From DATJXG01 sp035500455 (GTDB lineage: Bacteria; Acidobacteriota; Terriglobia; Terriglobales; Acidobacteriaceae), in assembly GCA_035500455.1 (NCBI GenBank), contig DATJXG010000309.1, forward strand, positions 1-12,574: 12,574 nt of DNA, written 5' to 3'. Shown in pieces: positions 1 to 6,190 of this stretch. The first letter of the stretch is position 1. Every line of letters starts with the position of its first letter. The notes below the pieces were generated by a model. It worked only from the letters and a program-made list of their open reading frames with translations, searched no databases and was not told the DNA's origin. The position numbers and the translations under genes are program-made.

Positions 1-59
1 AACTCAAAGCCGGAATAGCCGGTCGCCCCTACGACCGCAGTTTTCAATTTGGCCGGCAT
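1..59 (-). CDS. argC: N-acetyl-gamma-glutamyl-phosphate reductase, N-terminal fragment
   Basis: This is the first 19 codons of a gene that runs off the left edge. The start is an ATG read from 59 to 57. The translated N-terminus contains AVVGATGYSGFE, the NAD(P)-binding glycine-rich beginning typical of ArgC, which reduces N-acetylglutamyl-5-phosphate to the semialdehyde in arginine synthesis. Its ATG shares one base with the TGA of the upstream regulator gene (TGATG), and an AGGAG lies at 75-71, 11 bases before the start. The two genes are therefore very likely one transcript with coupled translation. Only the N-terminus is seen, so the call rests on that motif plus the neighbouring argR. 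Confidence 0.85.
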   Translation of the reverse strand, partial: MPAKLKTAVVGATGYSGFE

Positions 60-499
60 CAGGCAAGCAGCTCCTGAGTTCGGGCCGCCAGCCGCGCCGC
101 CGCTTTCTTGTCAGCGCAAACGATCAGGATGGTGTCATCCCCGGCCACGCTGCCCACCGCCCCCGGCCACTCTTCGCTGTCGAGCGCCGCGGCCACGCCC
201 TGGGCGCTGCCCGCGGTGGTCTTGATCACCAGCAGGTTCTGCGCCGGACGCACGTCGCGCACAAACTCCCGCACCAGGCGCGAAGTCGGCGGCAAGGGTT
301 CGGCGGGAGCGTCGCCATTCGGCTCGGCGTAGCCGTAGATGGTCTTGATCAGCCCCAGTTCGTGAATGTCGCGGGAAAGCGTCGCCTGCCCGACCTTGAA
401 GCCGCGCTTTTGCAGCGCCCGCTGCAGGCCTTCCTGGCTGGCCACCGGCCCCTGCTCCAGCAGGGCCAGCAACGCTTTCTGGCGCAATGGTTTCCTCAT
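59..499 (-). CDS. argR: Arginine repressor ArgR
   Basis: The product is 146 aa, close to the usual ~150 for ArgR/AhrC, the hexameric arginine-sensing regulator that binds ARG boxes with L-arginine as corepressor. Residues ~1-65 form the winged-helix DNA-binding domain; the recognition-helix signature ATLSRDI lies at 39-45. After a linker rich in proline and alanine (~60-72) comes the oligomerisation/arginine-binding domain, with TTAGSAQGVA at 94-103 and GDDTILIV at 120-127. The GDD is the family's arginine-contacting motif. The ATG at 499 is chosen because it follows the promoter closely and gives a full-length N-terminus; the ribosome site (GGAT about 8 bases upstream) is weak. It is the first gene of an operon with argC and is preceded by two ARG boxes, one touching its start codon, so autoregulation is expected. 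Confidence 0.95.
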   Translation of the reverse strand: MRKPLRQKALLALLEQGPVASQEGLQRALQKRGFKVGQATLSRDIHELGLIKTIYGYAEPNGDAPAEPLPPTSRLVREFVRDVRPAQNLLVIKTTAGSAQGVAAALDSEEWPGAVGSVAGDDTILIVCADKKAAARLAARTQELLA

Positions 500-534
500 G
501 AATATCTATCCAAAATAGTGAATAAGTATTCATT
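497..534 (-). promoter_or_regulatory. Tandem ARG boxes (ArgR operator)
   Basis: Two 18-bp ARG boxes lie side by side. The upstream one (517-534) has the core TGAAT-AAGT-ATTCA on the plus strand, both half-sites matching the consensus WNTGAATWWWWATTCANW. The second (497-514) has TGAAT-ATCT-ATCCA, one mismatch in its second half-site. They are separated by 2 bp, the spacing known for the Escherichia coli argR operator; most other arg operators use 3 bp. Box one overlaps the likely transcription start and abuts the -10; box two covers the argR start codon. Bound ArgR should therefore block this promoter. Confidence 0.85.
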
Positions 535-559
535 TTAAAACCCCAGCCAGGCGTGTCAA
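532..559 (-). promoter_or_regulatory. sigma70-type promoter of argR-argC
   Basis: Read on the minus strand, a perfect -35 TTGACA (559-554) is followed after 16 bp by TAAAAT (537-532), one mismatch from the -10 consensus. The predicted transcript would start near 525, inside the first ARG box, leaving a leader of only about 25 nt before the argR ATG at 499. The assignment is by sequence only. Confidence 0.7.
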
Positions 560-597
560 GCGAAATCGTAAGTGCCTGCAACTGCTGGCCATGCAGC

Positions 598-626
598 ATG
601 TAGGCGCGGGCGTCCCCGCCCGTGCG
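598..626 (+). repeat. Dispersed GC-rich hairpin repeat, copy 1
   Basis: This 29-bp unit starts ATGTAGGCGCGGGCG and continues CGTCCCCGCCCGTGCG. It recurs at 2589-2617 with a single mismatch. It can fold as CGGGCG-TCCC-CGCCCG, extended by three more pairs including one G.T. It lies between divergent genes and has no coding role that I can see. Confidence 0.7.
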
Positions 627-649
627 GCGGCGCCACGCCAGGGCTCTCG

Positions 650-765
650 GCGAACTCGGCGGGTTTCTTCGCGGGCTCGGCGATTTAAGATTTTTTCTTG
701 CGGGCAGGAGAAGCAAAAACCTTAAAGCGCCGAGGGCGCCGAGGAACACCGCAGAGGAAGTAGAG
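650..765. repeat. Long imperfect inverted repeat
   Basis: The left arm reads CTCGGCGATTTAAG at 676-689 and continues TTTTTTCTTGC to 701. The right arm at 713-734 reads GCAAAAACCTTAAAG followed by CGCCGAG. The reverse complement of the left arm matches the right arm with a few mismatches and small gaps, around a loop of about 11 bp. The similarity extends outward loosely: further CTCGGCG units on the left (to ~650) face GCCGAGG/GCAGAGGAAG units on the right (to ~765). With the repeat at 598-626 it accounts for most of the gene-free stretch between argR and the protease. Confidence 0.55.
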
Positions 766-848
766 AAGAGAGGGATCTGGGCACCATCTGCGTTCTTCAC
801 CGCCCGCGGGAGTATATTGTGTGGCACCCACGCAAAGGAGGACTCACT

Positions 849-2555
849 ATGCCGAGGAAACGCATGGTTCCCATCCCAGGCAGCGAGAAAAAGGTTCACC
901 GGAACGCGCGCGAGATTGCGCCTGCGCCCTCCGATGAACGGCTGGAAGTTACGATTCGCATTCGTTCCAGAACCGCCTTGCCCAACCCGCAGGACATGTT
1001 GAAGCTTTCCGGCGCCCCGTTGCCGCAGCTCACGCGCGAACAGTATGAGGCGCGCCACGGGGCCTCTCCCAAAGACATTGCGCTGGTGCGGAAGTTCGCC
1101 CGCGAGCACAACCTGAACGTGGTGCGCGAAAGCGCGGCGCGCTGCACCGTGATCCTGGCGGGCACGGTCGCGGATTTCAATAAAGCCTTCGGAGTATCGC
1201 TAGAGACTTACGCCTATCCCCAGGGGACATATCGCGGCCGGGTCGGCGCGGTGAAAATTCCCTCCGAGCTTGCAGGTGTGATCGAGGGCGTGTTCGGTCT
1301 CGACAACCGCCCGGTGGCGCGGCGGCACAGTTCGCTTCCTCACGCCGCGGCCGGGGGACCGCGTCCCTTCACCGGAGCGGAACTGGCCAAAATCTACAAT
1401 TTCCCCCAGGGGTTTGACGGCTCCGGTCAGACCATCGGCATCATCGAGCTGGGCGGCGGCTTCCGGCCGTCGGATCTGGATTCGTACTTCTCCAATCTCG
1501 GCATCCCTACGCCCACGGTGATTCCGGTATCCGTGGACGGCGGAGCCAACACCCCCAGCAGCGCCAGCAGCGATGACGCGGAAGTCGTCCTCGATGTTCA
1601 GGTGGCGGGCGCCGCGGCTCCGGGCGCGAAGTACGTCGTGTATTTCGCCCCGAATGATGCGGCATCGAACGGCTTCCTCGATGCTCTCACCAAGGCAATC
1701 CACGATACCGAAAACAAGCCCTCGGTTATCTCCATCAGCTGGGGAGGGCCGGAAGATATTTCGACCACGAACTTCCAGCAACAATTTGACAAGGCGTTGC
1801 AGGCGGCAGCCATGCTGGGCATTACGGTGTGCGTCGCCGCCGGGGACGATGGCGCGGCCGATATGGGGCCGAAAGAGTGGGATGGCCTGGCTCACGTGGA
1901 CTTCCCCTCCTCCAGTCCTTTCGCCTTGGCCTGCGGAGGAACGCGCCTGCTTGCCAGCAATGGAGCGATCTCAGCCGAATCGGTGTGGAATCAGCGCCAG
2001 GCGGACGTCTCGGGTGACTCATTCGGCTCGGGCGGGGGAGGAGTGAGCGGCGCTTTCGCCCTGCCGGGATATCAACAGCAGGCAGAAGTGCCTGCGTCTC
2101 TGAATCCGCAGGGATTCAAAGGCCGCGGCGTGCCTGATGTAGCCGGCGACGGCGACCCCGATACCGGCTACAACATTCTGGTGGATGGACAAAAAGCTCA
2201 GGAGGGCGGCACCAGCGCGGTAGCGCCGCTGTGGGCGGCGCTGATCGCGGTCATCAACCAGAAGGCGAAGGGACAGGTGGGATTCGTAAATCCGCAGTTG
2301 TATGCTCTGCCGGCCAACTCGGGCGCGTTTCACGACATTTCCGTCGGCGACAATCGCGTGACGTTTCAGCAATTTAAGAACGTCGGCTACGACGCCGGCG
2401 TAGGTTGGGACGCGGCCAGCGGGCTGGGCTCTCCTGACGGAACCGTGCTCTCCAATGTGCTCAAAGCAGGAACCGCGGCTACCCCGCCAGCGACCAAGCC
2501 GACGAAAGCCCGGAAGCCGAAACCTCCGAAGCGGGGGAAAAAGAAGCGGTCCTAA
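849..2555 (+). CDS. S53 family peptidase (pro-kumamolisin/sedolisin)
   Basis: A 568-aa serine-carboxyl proteinase precursor. The ATG at 849 is chosen over an in-frame GTG at 819 because a perfect AAAGGAGG (834-841) sits 7 bases before it. Residues ~30-160 match the Pro-kumamolisin activation domain; the catalytic domain spans ~170-540. The family's catalytic Glu and Asp are E245 and D249 (AEVVLD), the oxyanion Asp is in AAGDDG (D333), and the nucleophile Ser is S456 in GGTSAVAPLW. The C-terminal calcium-site region DIS...GYDAGVGWDAASGLG is present. These enzymes are acid-active endopeptidases that cleave off their own propeptide. No N-terminal signal peptide is visible (the start is basic, MPRKRM), which is also true of kumamolisin itself. 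A Lys/Pro-rich tail of about 28 residues ends the protein. It appears to be a single-gene unit; the strong ribosome site suggests efficient translation. Confidence 0.93.
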   Translation: MPRKRMVPIPGSEKKVHRNAREIAPAPSDERLEVTIRIRSRTALPNPQDMLKLSGAPLPQLTREQYEARHGASPKDIALVRKFAREHNLNVVRESAARCTVILAGTVADFNKAFGVSLETYAYPQGTYRGRVGAVKIPSELAGVIEGVFGLDNRPVARRHSSLPHAAAGGPRPFTGAELAKIYNFPQGFDGSGQTIGIIELGGGFRPSDLDSYFSNLGIPTPTVIPVSVDGGANTPSSASSDDAEVVLDVQVAGAAAPGAKYVVYFAPNDAASNGFLDALTKAIHDTENKPSVISISWGGPEDISTTNFQQQFDKALQAAAMLGITVCVAAGDDGAADMGPKEWDGLAHVDFPSSSPFALACGGTRLLASNGAISAESVWNQRQADVSGDSFGSGGGGVSGAFALPGYQQQAEVPASLNPQGFKGRGVPDVAGDGDPDTGYNILVDGQKAQEGGTSAVAPLWAALIAVINQKAKGQVGFVNPQLYALPANSGAFHDISVGDNRVTFQQFKNVGYDAGVGWDAASGLGSPDGTVLSNVLKAGTAATPPATKPTKARKPKPPKRGKKKRS

Positions 2556-2588
2556 GTTTGGTCTGCCGGAATTCCCGATAAGCAGAAA

Positions 2589-2617
2589 ATGTAGGCGCGG
2601 ACGTCCCCGCCCGTGCG
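2589..2617 (+). repeat. Dispersed GC-rich hairpin repeat, copy 2
   Basis: Identical to the unit at 598-626 except for one base (A at 2601 instead of G), which breaks one pair of the short hairpin. It begins 34 bp after the protease stop codon and is followed by two inverted-orientation relatives. Confidence 0.7.
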
Positions 2618-2666
2618 TCCCCCCTCCTCGGATCGTAAGTCTATGATTTCCTTGCCCCCACCCCAT

Positions 2667-2691
2667 GCGCGAGGACGCGCGCGGCTACATT
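2667..2691 (-). repeat. Dispersed repeat, copy 3 (inverted)
   Basis: On the minus strand this reads AATGTAGCCGCGCGCGTCC and then TCGCGC. It keeps the ATGTAG head, the GCG core and the CGTCC of copies 1 and 2, with about four mismatches over 24 bp. It faces copy 2 across ~50 bp, so the pair could form a larger imperfect stem. Confidence 0.5.
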
Positions 2692-2693
2692 CC

Positions 2694-2711
2694 AGGACGC
2701 GCAGCTACATT
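2694..2711 (-). repeat. Dispersed repeat, copy 4 (inverted, short)
   Basis: On the minus strand this reads AATGTAGCTGCGCGTCCT, a shortened version of copy 3 lying 2 bp from it. The two form a direct tandem on the same strand (AGGACGCGC...CTACATT twice in plus orientation). Confidence 0.45.
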
Positions 2712-2729
2712 GCACAAATTTCTTCTCGC

Positions 2730-2745
2730 GAATCTGCGCAGATTC
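2730..2745. promoter_or_regulatory. Perfect 16-bp palindrome upstream of a secreted-protein gene
   Basis: GAATCTGCGCAGATTC equals its own reverse complement. It lies 93 bp before the ATG of the small secreted protein. It could be a dimeric regulator site or a small hairpin (6-bp stem, GCGC loop). No -35/-10 pair could be placed around it with confidence, so a role as operator is only a possibility. Confidence 0.35.
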
Positions 2746-2838
2746 TCCTTCCCGTTGCGCTTATGTAAGTGAAAGGCCGAAAGAGGCAAGCAAGTTAAGC
2801 CCGAAACGGCCAAATCAACCTTCGAGAGGAGAAACATC

Positions 2839-3240
2839 ATGAAATCCACGGCGAGCAAGATTTTCAGCGCGGTATCCGGCAAGAAAGCAATCCTGCACCT
2901 GACAGCGGCTTTTGCCCTTTGCCTTATGACCATCACGGCCGTTCACGCCCAGGACGGGCGGAACCGCTGGGTGCGGATCAACAATGAAAGTTCTTTCACG
3001 CTGGTCTCGTTCCAGGCGTCGAACGTTGACCGGTCGAGCTGGGAAGAGGACATCCTGGGCCGCCGCGTGCTGCTGCCCGGCTACTTCGTCAACGTCAACA
3101 TCTTCGACGGCACCGGCCACTGCTTCTACGACCTGAAGGCGACGTTCTCGAACGGAAATTCAGTAGTGCGGCGCGATGTGAACGTGTGCGGAATCAGCGC
3201 CTGGACCATCACCGACGACAACAACTGGATGAGCAACTAA
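2839..3240 (+). CDS. Small secreted protein of unknown function
   Basis: A 133-aa product. The ATG at 2839 follows AGGAG (2827-2831) with 7 bases of spacing. Residues 1-37 form a long but typical signal peptide: a basic start, hydrophobic LTAAFALCLMTITA, and a likely cut after VHA before QDG. The mature part of about 96 aa begins with RWVRINNESSFTLVSFQASN and is rich in aromatic and polar residues likely to make beta strands. It has only two cysteines (GHCFYDL and NVCGIS), which could form a disulfide. The pattern N-x-S-x-x-T...S-W-x-x-D-x-L-G...P-G...D-G-x-x-x-C-x-Y-D...N-V-C resembles small secreted hypothetical proteins I recall from Acidobacteria and Rhizobiales, but I cannot name a domain. 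It stands alone between a repeat-rich spacer and a terminator, so context gives no function. Confidence 0.8.
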   Translation: MKSTASKIFSAVSGKKAILHLTAAFALCLMTITAVHAQDGRNRWVRINNESSFTLVSFQASNVDRSSWEEDILGRRVLLPGYFVNVNIFDGTGHCFYDLKATFSNGNSVVRRDVNVCGISAWTITDDNNWMSN

Positions 3241-3363
3241 TCTCGCCCGTCCTCCGAGGGAAGAAATGGAGCCGGAAGTAAGGGGACTCAGCCCGGCCCG
3301 CCCTCAACCCGATAAGGAGCGTGCAGCTAAGAGTGGATGGGCCAGAAACTAACAGAGTTCCGA

Positions 3364-3391
3364 AAAACGCCGCCCTTCGGGGGGGCGTTTT
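3364..3391. terminator. Rho-independent terminator, probably bidirectional
   Basis: AAAACGCCGCCC (3364-3375), a TTCG tetraloop (3376-3379) and GGGGGGCGTTTT (3380-3391) form a 12-bp stem with a single G.G mismatch. A-tracts and T-tracts flank it on either side: four Ts on the plus strand, five on the minus. It lies 123 bp after the stop of the secreted-protein gene on the plus strand, but only 20 bp after the stop of the minus-strand ORF remnant ending at 3412. Confidence 0.85.
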
Positions 3392-3411
3392 GTCGCTGGT
3401 GCGTTGCCACA

Positions 3412-3555
3412 TTAAGACTCTGTGGCTTCTGTCATGATCCGGGCAGCAGCTTGGCTGAAATCCTCACGCCGCTGGCTCTGCTGGACGTGCCTCTCTAGTT
3501 CCTTCTGAACGAGCGTTTGCCTCTTGTCAGGCGACTCAAGTTGTAGACTGTTCGT
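3412..3555 (-). pseudogene. Possible 3' remnant of a small minus-strand gene
   Basis: The minus-strand frame ends in DFSQAAARIMTEATES followed by TAA (3414-3412). The preceding residues, KRQTLVQKELERHVQQSQRRE, read as a charged helix. The ending resembles the D-F/V-N/S-Q-x-A-x-x-I/V-x-x-A-T signature of small bacterial hypothetical proteins I recall. A strong terminator begins 20 bp downstream in this orientation, as expected for a real gene end. Going upstream, the frame contains no believable start before it runs into the permease gene: the only ATGs lie far inside that gene, and a TTG near 3588 lacks context. I read this as a gene whose 5' part was lost when the permease region arrived. 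The left boundary given (3555) is a guess. It could also be chance. Confidence 0.3.
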
Positions 3556-3571
3556 CCGGGGGAGAAAACGG

Positions 3572-6085
3572 ATGAGGTTGTCCCACAACCTTCGGTTCGC
3601 GGTGCGCCAGCTATGGAGAACGCCGGGGTTCTCGCTCACGGTGATTCTGACTTTGGCATTTGGCATCGGCGCGAATCTAGCCATCTTTCAAGTTTTGTAC
3701 GGAGTGCTATTCCAGAGACTTCCTATTGCGGAACCAAACCAGCTTTACTCAATACATGCGGTAAAGTCTCCGTACGATGGTCAATGGTTTTTCTCGTATC
3801 CGGCATACCAACACCTTAGAAAAGTGACGGCGACTGCAGCTCCTGTAATTGCACGTACGAGTATTTCTGAGTGTATCTTTCAACCTATTGGCCGTTCGCC
3901 AGAGCGAGCCGACATCCAACTCGTCTCCGACAACTTTTTTGACGTACTCGGCATTTCGCCGGCAGCCGGGAGATTTTTCCTCACGGACCACGAAGAATCC
4001 GGACAGAATGAGTGGCCCGTCGTTCTTCGCTATGGATTCTGGAAACAATCCTTCGGTGAGGACTTATCCGTCATCGGAAAACGAGCCGTGGTAAATGGTG
4101 TGCCTGTAATCATTGTTGGAGTCGCTCCCGAACGTTTTGCAGGTGTCGTTGCAGGGAGCGCTCCAGACCTTTGGTTGCCTCTCGGCGCACAAGCGTCAGG
4201 CCGCCTCGCGTTCTGGTTTGATTCGCTCGGGCCTGGGAGCGGTGCGAATATCCGTGCATCTTACTTGAACCAGCAGAGTGTCTTCTGGCTTTGGCTCCTG
4301 GCCCGTGTGCCAGATGCGGCAAAATCATCTGCTCTTTCGAATTGGACTCAGGTCTTGCAACCCGACATCGCTTTACTTGCGACCACCGCGAAGGACACCC
4401 ATAATCGCGTCCGGATTTTACAAAGTAGAGTTGAATTGACTTCTGCGGAATCTGGAGAAGGTACGTTACGCGAGGAGTATTCACAGTCGCTGATCATCAT
4501 GATAGTGATGGCAGGTCTAGTCCTGCTAATAGGCTGTGTGAATCTTGCAAGCCTCCAACTGGCTCGCTTGCTGAGCCGCCAGCGCGAACTGGCTGTGCGC
4601 ATGTCACTTGGGGCCGGTCGGTGGAGCTTGTTGCGTTTGTTGTTGGCTGAGAACCTTCTTCTCGCGCTAATCGGAGGGATTCTCGCTCTAGGTCTCGGCC
4701 AGGTTTCAAGTTCTGTCTTGTTGCGCTGGGCTTCGGGAGCGGGACGCACGATCGCTGTCGATTTGCACACAGGATGGGAGCTGTTTGCCCTGTGTGTTGT
4801 TCTTCTCGTTGTAGCTCTAATCAGCTTCAGCGTACTGCCGGCATGGCAGATTACTGGTAACAACCCGGCCGCAGCCATACAATCCAAGTCGGAAGCTTCG
4901 CAAAGTCGTACCGCGCACAACTGGTCGAGCGCATTGCTGGCCGCGCAAGTCAGCTTCTCTCTCCTACTCCTCGGGGCGGCTGTATTGTTTGCGCAGACTC
5001 TGGTGAATCTCATACGTGTCGATGCCGGCCTGGATCGCGACCACGTTATTTCTGTTCATCTGGACTTAGAGAACGCCAACTATCAGAAAGCAGATCTGCC
5101 TGACTACTACAGCCGGTTGCGTGAACAACTCAAAACACTGCCAGCCGTGAGAGACGCAGCGGTCTCAATGTGCGCGATTCCCGGATGTATCTGGAACACC
5201 GCCATCCATGTCTCTGGCCATCCAGAAATCCCTGAAAAACAGATGCATGGTGAAGAAAATCATGTTGGAGCAGGGTACTTCCGCACTCTAGGCATTCCAA
5301 TGTTGCGAGGCAGGGACTTTGGCGAGCAAGATCGGCAAACGTCGCAGCCGGTGGCAATTCTCAATCATGCCTTTGCGCGGCAGTTATTCGGTGATGAGAG
5401 TCCCATCGGCCATCGCATTGGTTATGAAGCTGCACCGCATGATGCAGATTATTTGATCGTTGGGGAAACCGCTGATGCGAAAGTCGACGACCTACGTTCG
5501 CCTTCACCTCCCGTCGCGTATTTTTCCATTAATCAGAGACCAGCCTTCGCAGAAACCATCGAGGTTCGAGGCAGCGGACGCATTGGGATACTCTCTTCTG
5601 AAATTCGCCGGAGTTTGTTTAGTCTCGATCCGAACCTTCCGATTAGGGAGATCGTGTCGTTAAGTACGGAATATGAAGCCGGCATTTCAAGAGAAATCCT
5701 GCTGGCGAAGCTCACGGGTGTGTTTGGATTTCTTGCGCTCGCACTCGTGGCGATGGGCTTCTATGGACTACTTTCGTTCAACCTCACTCGACGAACATCG
5801 GAGATTGGAATTCGCATGGCGATAGGAGCAACGCGTGCCGATGTATATGCTCTCGTCTTGCGCCAGGTGCTGGGTATCCTCATCGCCGGGATCATACCGG
5901 GACTGGCTTTCACCGAAGCGATGGGTTTCATCGTGAGAAGCCTTTTGTACGGAGCCGGAACGATCAACCTCTGGCCTTTGTCGGTTGCCACGTGCGTCTT
6001 GATGGTTGTGGGAATCCTCGCGGGATTTCGTCCGGCGTACCGGGCTGCCCATATAGACCCCGTAAGGGTGATCCGAGCCGATTAG
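3572..6085 (+). CDS. ADOP-type ABC transporter permease (duplicated MacB/FtsX orphan permease)
   Basis: An 837-aa membrane protein. The ATG at 3572 is preferred over a TTG at 3524 because GGAG (3561-3564) lies 7 bases before it and because family members begin with a short R-x-A-x-R-Q-L...GFSLTVILTLAFGIGAN segment. TM1 is ~21-46. A MacB-like periplasmic domain spans ~47-300. The first FtsX block spans ~306-425, with the cytoplasmic turn RQRELAVRMSLGAGR. A linker and another TM (~450-478) follow, then a second periplasmic domain (~479-705) and a second FtsX block (711-837), with RRTSEIGIRMAIGATRADV and the ending RAAHIDPVRVIRAD. This internal duplication in one chain is the hallmark of the acidobacterial duplicated orphan permeases. 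No ATPase gene lies nearby, so its partner and cargo are unknown. The usual adjacent PadR-type regulator is also missing. Third positions carry more A/T than in the flanking genes, suggesting transfer or a recent arrival. Confidence 0.92.
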   Translation: MRLSHNLRFAVRQLWRTPGFSLTVILTLAFGIGANLAIFQVLYGVLFQRLPIAEPNQLYSIHAVKSPYDGQWFFSYPAYQHLRKVTATAAPVIARTSISECIFQPIGRSPERADIQLVSDNFFDVLGISPAAGRFFLTDHEESGQNEWPVVLRYGFWKQSFGEDLSVIGKRAVVNGVPVIIVGVAPERFAGVVAGSAPDLWLPLGAQASGRLAFWFDSLGPGSGANIRASYLNQQSVFWLWLLARVPDAAKSSALSNWTQVLQPDIALLATTAKDTHNRVRILQSRVELTSAESGEGTLREEYSQSLIIMIVMAGLVLLIGCVNLASLQLARLLSRQRELAVRMSLGAGRWSLLRLLLAENLLLALIGGILALGLGQVSSSVLLRWASGAGRTIAVDLHTGWELFALCVVLLVVALISFSVLPAWQITGNNPAAAIQSKSEASQSRTAHNWSSALLAAQVSFSLLLLGAAVLFAQTLVNLIRVDAGLDRDHVISVHLDLENANYQKADLPDYYSRLREQLKTLPAVRDAAVSMCAIPGCIWNTAIHVSGHPEIPEKQMHGEENHVGAGYFRTLGIPMLRGRDFGEQDRQTSQPVAILNHAFARQLFGDESPIGHRIGYEAAPHDADYLIVGETADAKVDDLRSPSPPVAYFSINQRPAFAETIEVRGSGRIGILSSEIRRSLFSLDPNLPIREIVSLSTEYEAGISREILLAKLTGVFGFLALALVAMGFYGLLSFNLTRRTSEIGIRMAIGATRADVYALVLRQVLGILIAGIIPGLAFTEAMGFIVRSLLYGAGTINLWPLSVATCVLMVVGILAGFRPAYRAAHIDPVRVIRAD

Positions 6086-6190
6086 CTATGCGGATGCTGG
6101 CCACCGCGAGCAGCGGGGTTTCGAAGCAAATACTGGGGCGAATGGGCTTTGACCTCTCGTTTGAGCCCGAGTTTTCAGGTATTCGAGGCC

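Noticed and set aside
819..848. Upstream GTG start for the protease, and a TATATT at 813-818 as its -10 box
   Set aside because: The AAAGGAGG at 834-841 clearly serves the ATG at 849 and would lie inside the longer reading frame. No -35 accompanies TATATT at normal spacing.
135..1109. 324-aa open frame on the minus strand spanning argR and the start of the protease
   Set aside because: It runs out of frame through argR, through the ARG boxes and promoter, through the repeats, and antisense to the protease. Its translation is Arg/Ala/Gly-rich with no family motif. It is a high-GC shadow.
1200..1895. 231-aa open frame antisense to the S53 protease
   Set aside because: The sense strand encodes all the protease motifs in this stretch. 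The antisense product is Arg/Gly/Ala-rich and unrecognisable.
6144..6175. GGGCT...AGCCC stem followed by a few Ts after the permease stop
   Set aside because: There are only 5 certain pairs around a 15-base loop, and the T-run is short and offset. Too weak to call a terminator.
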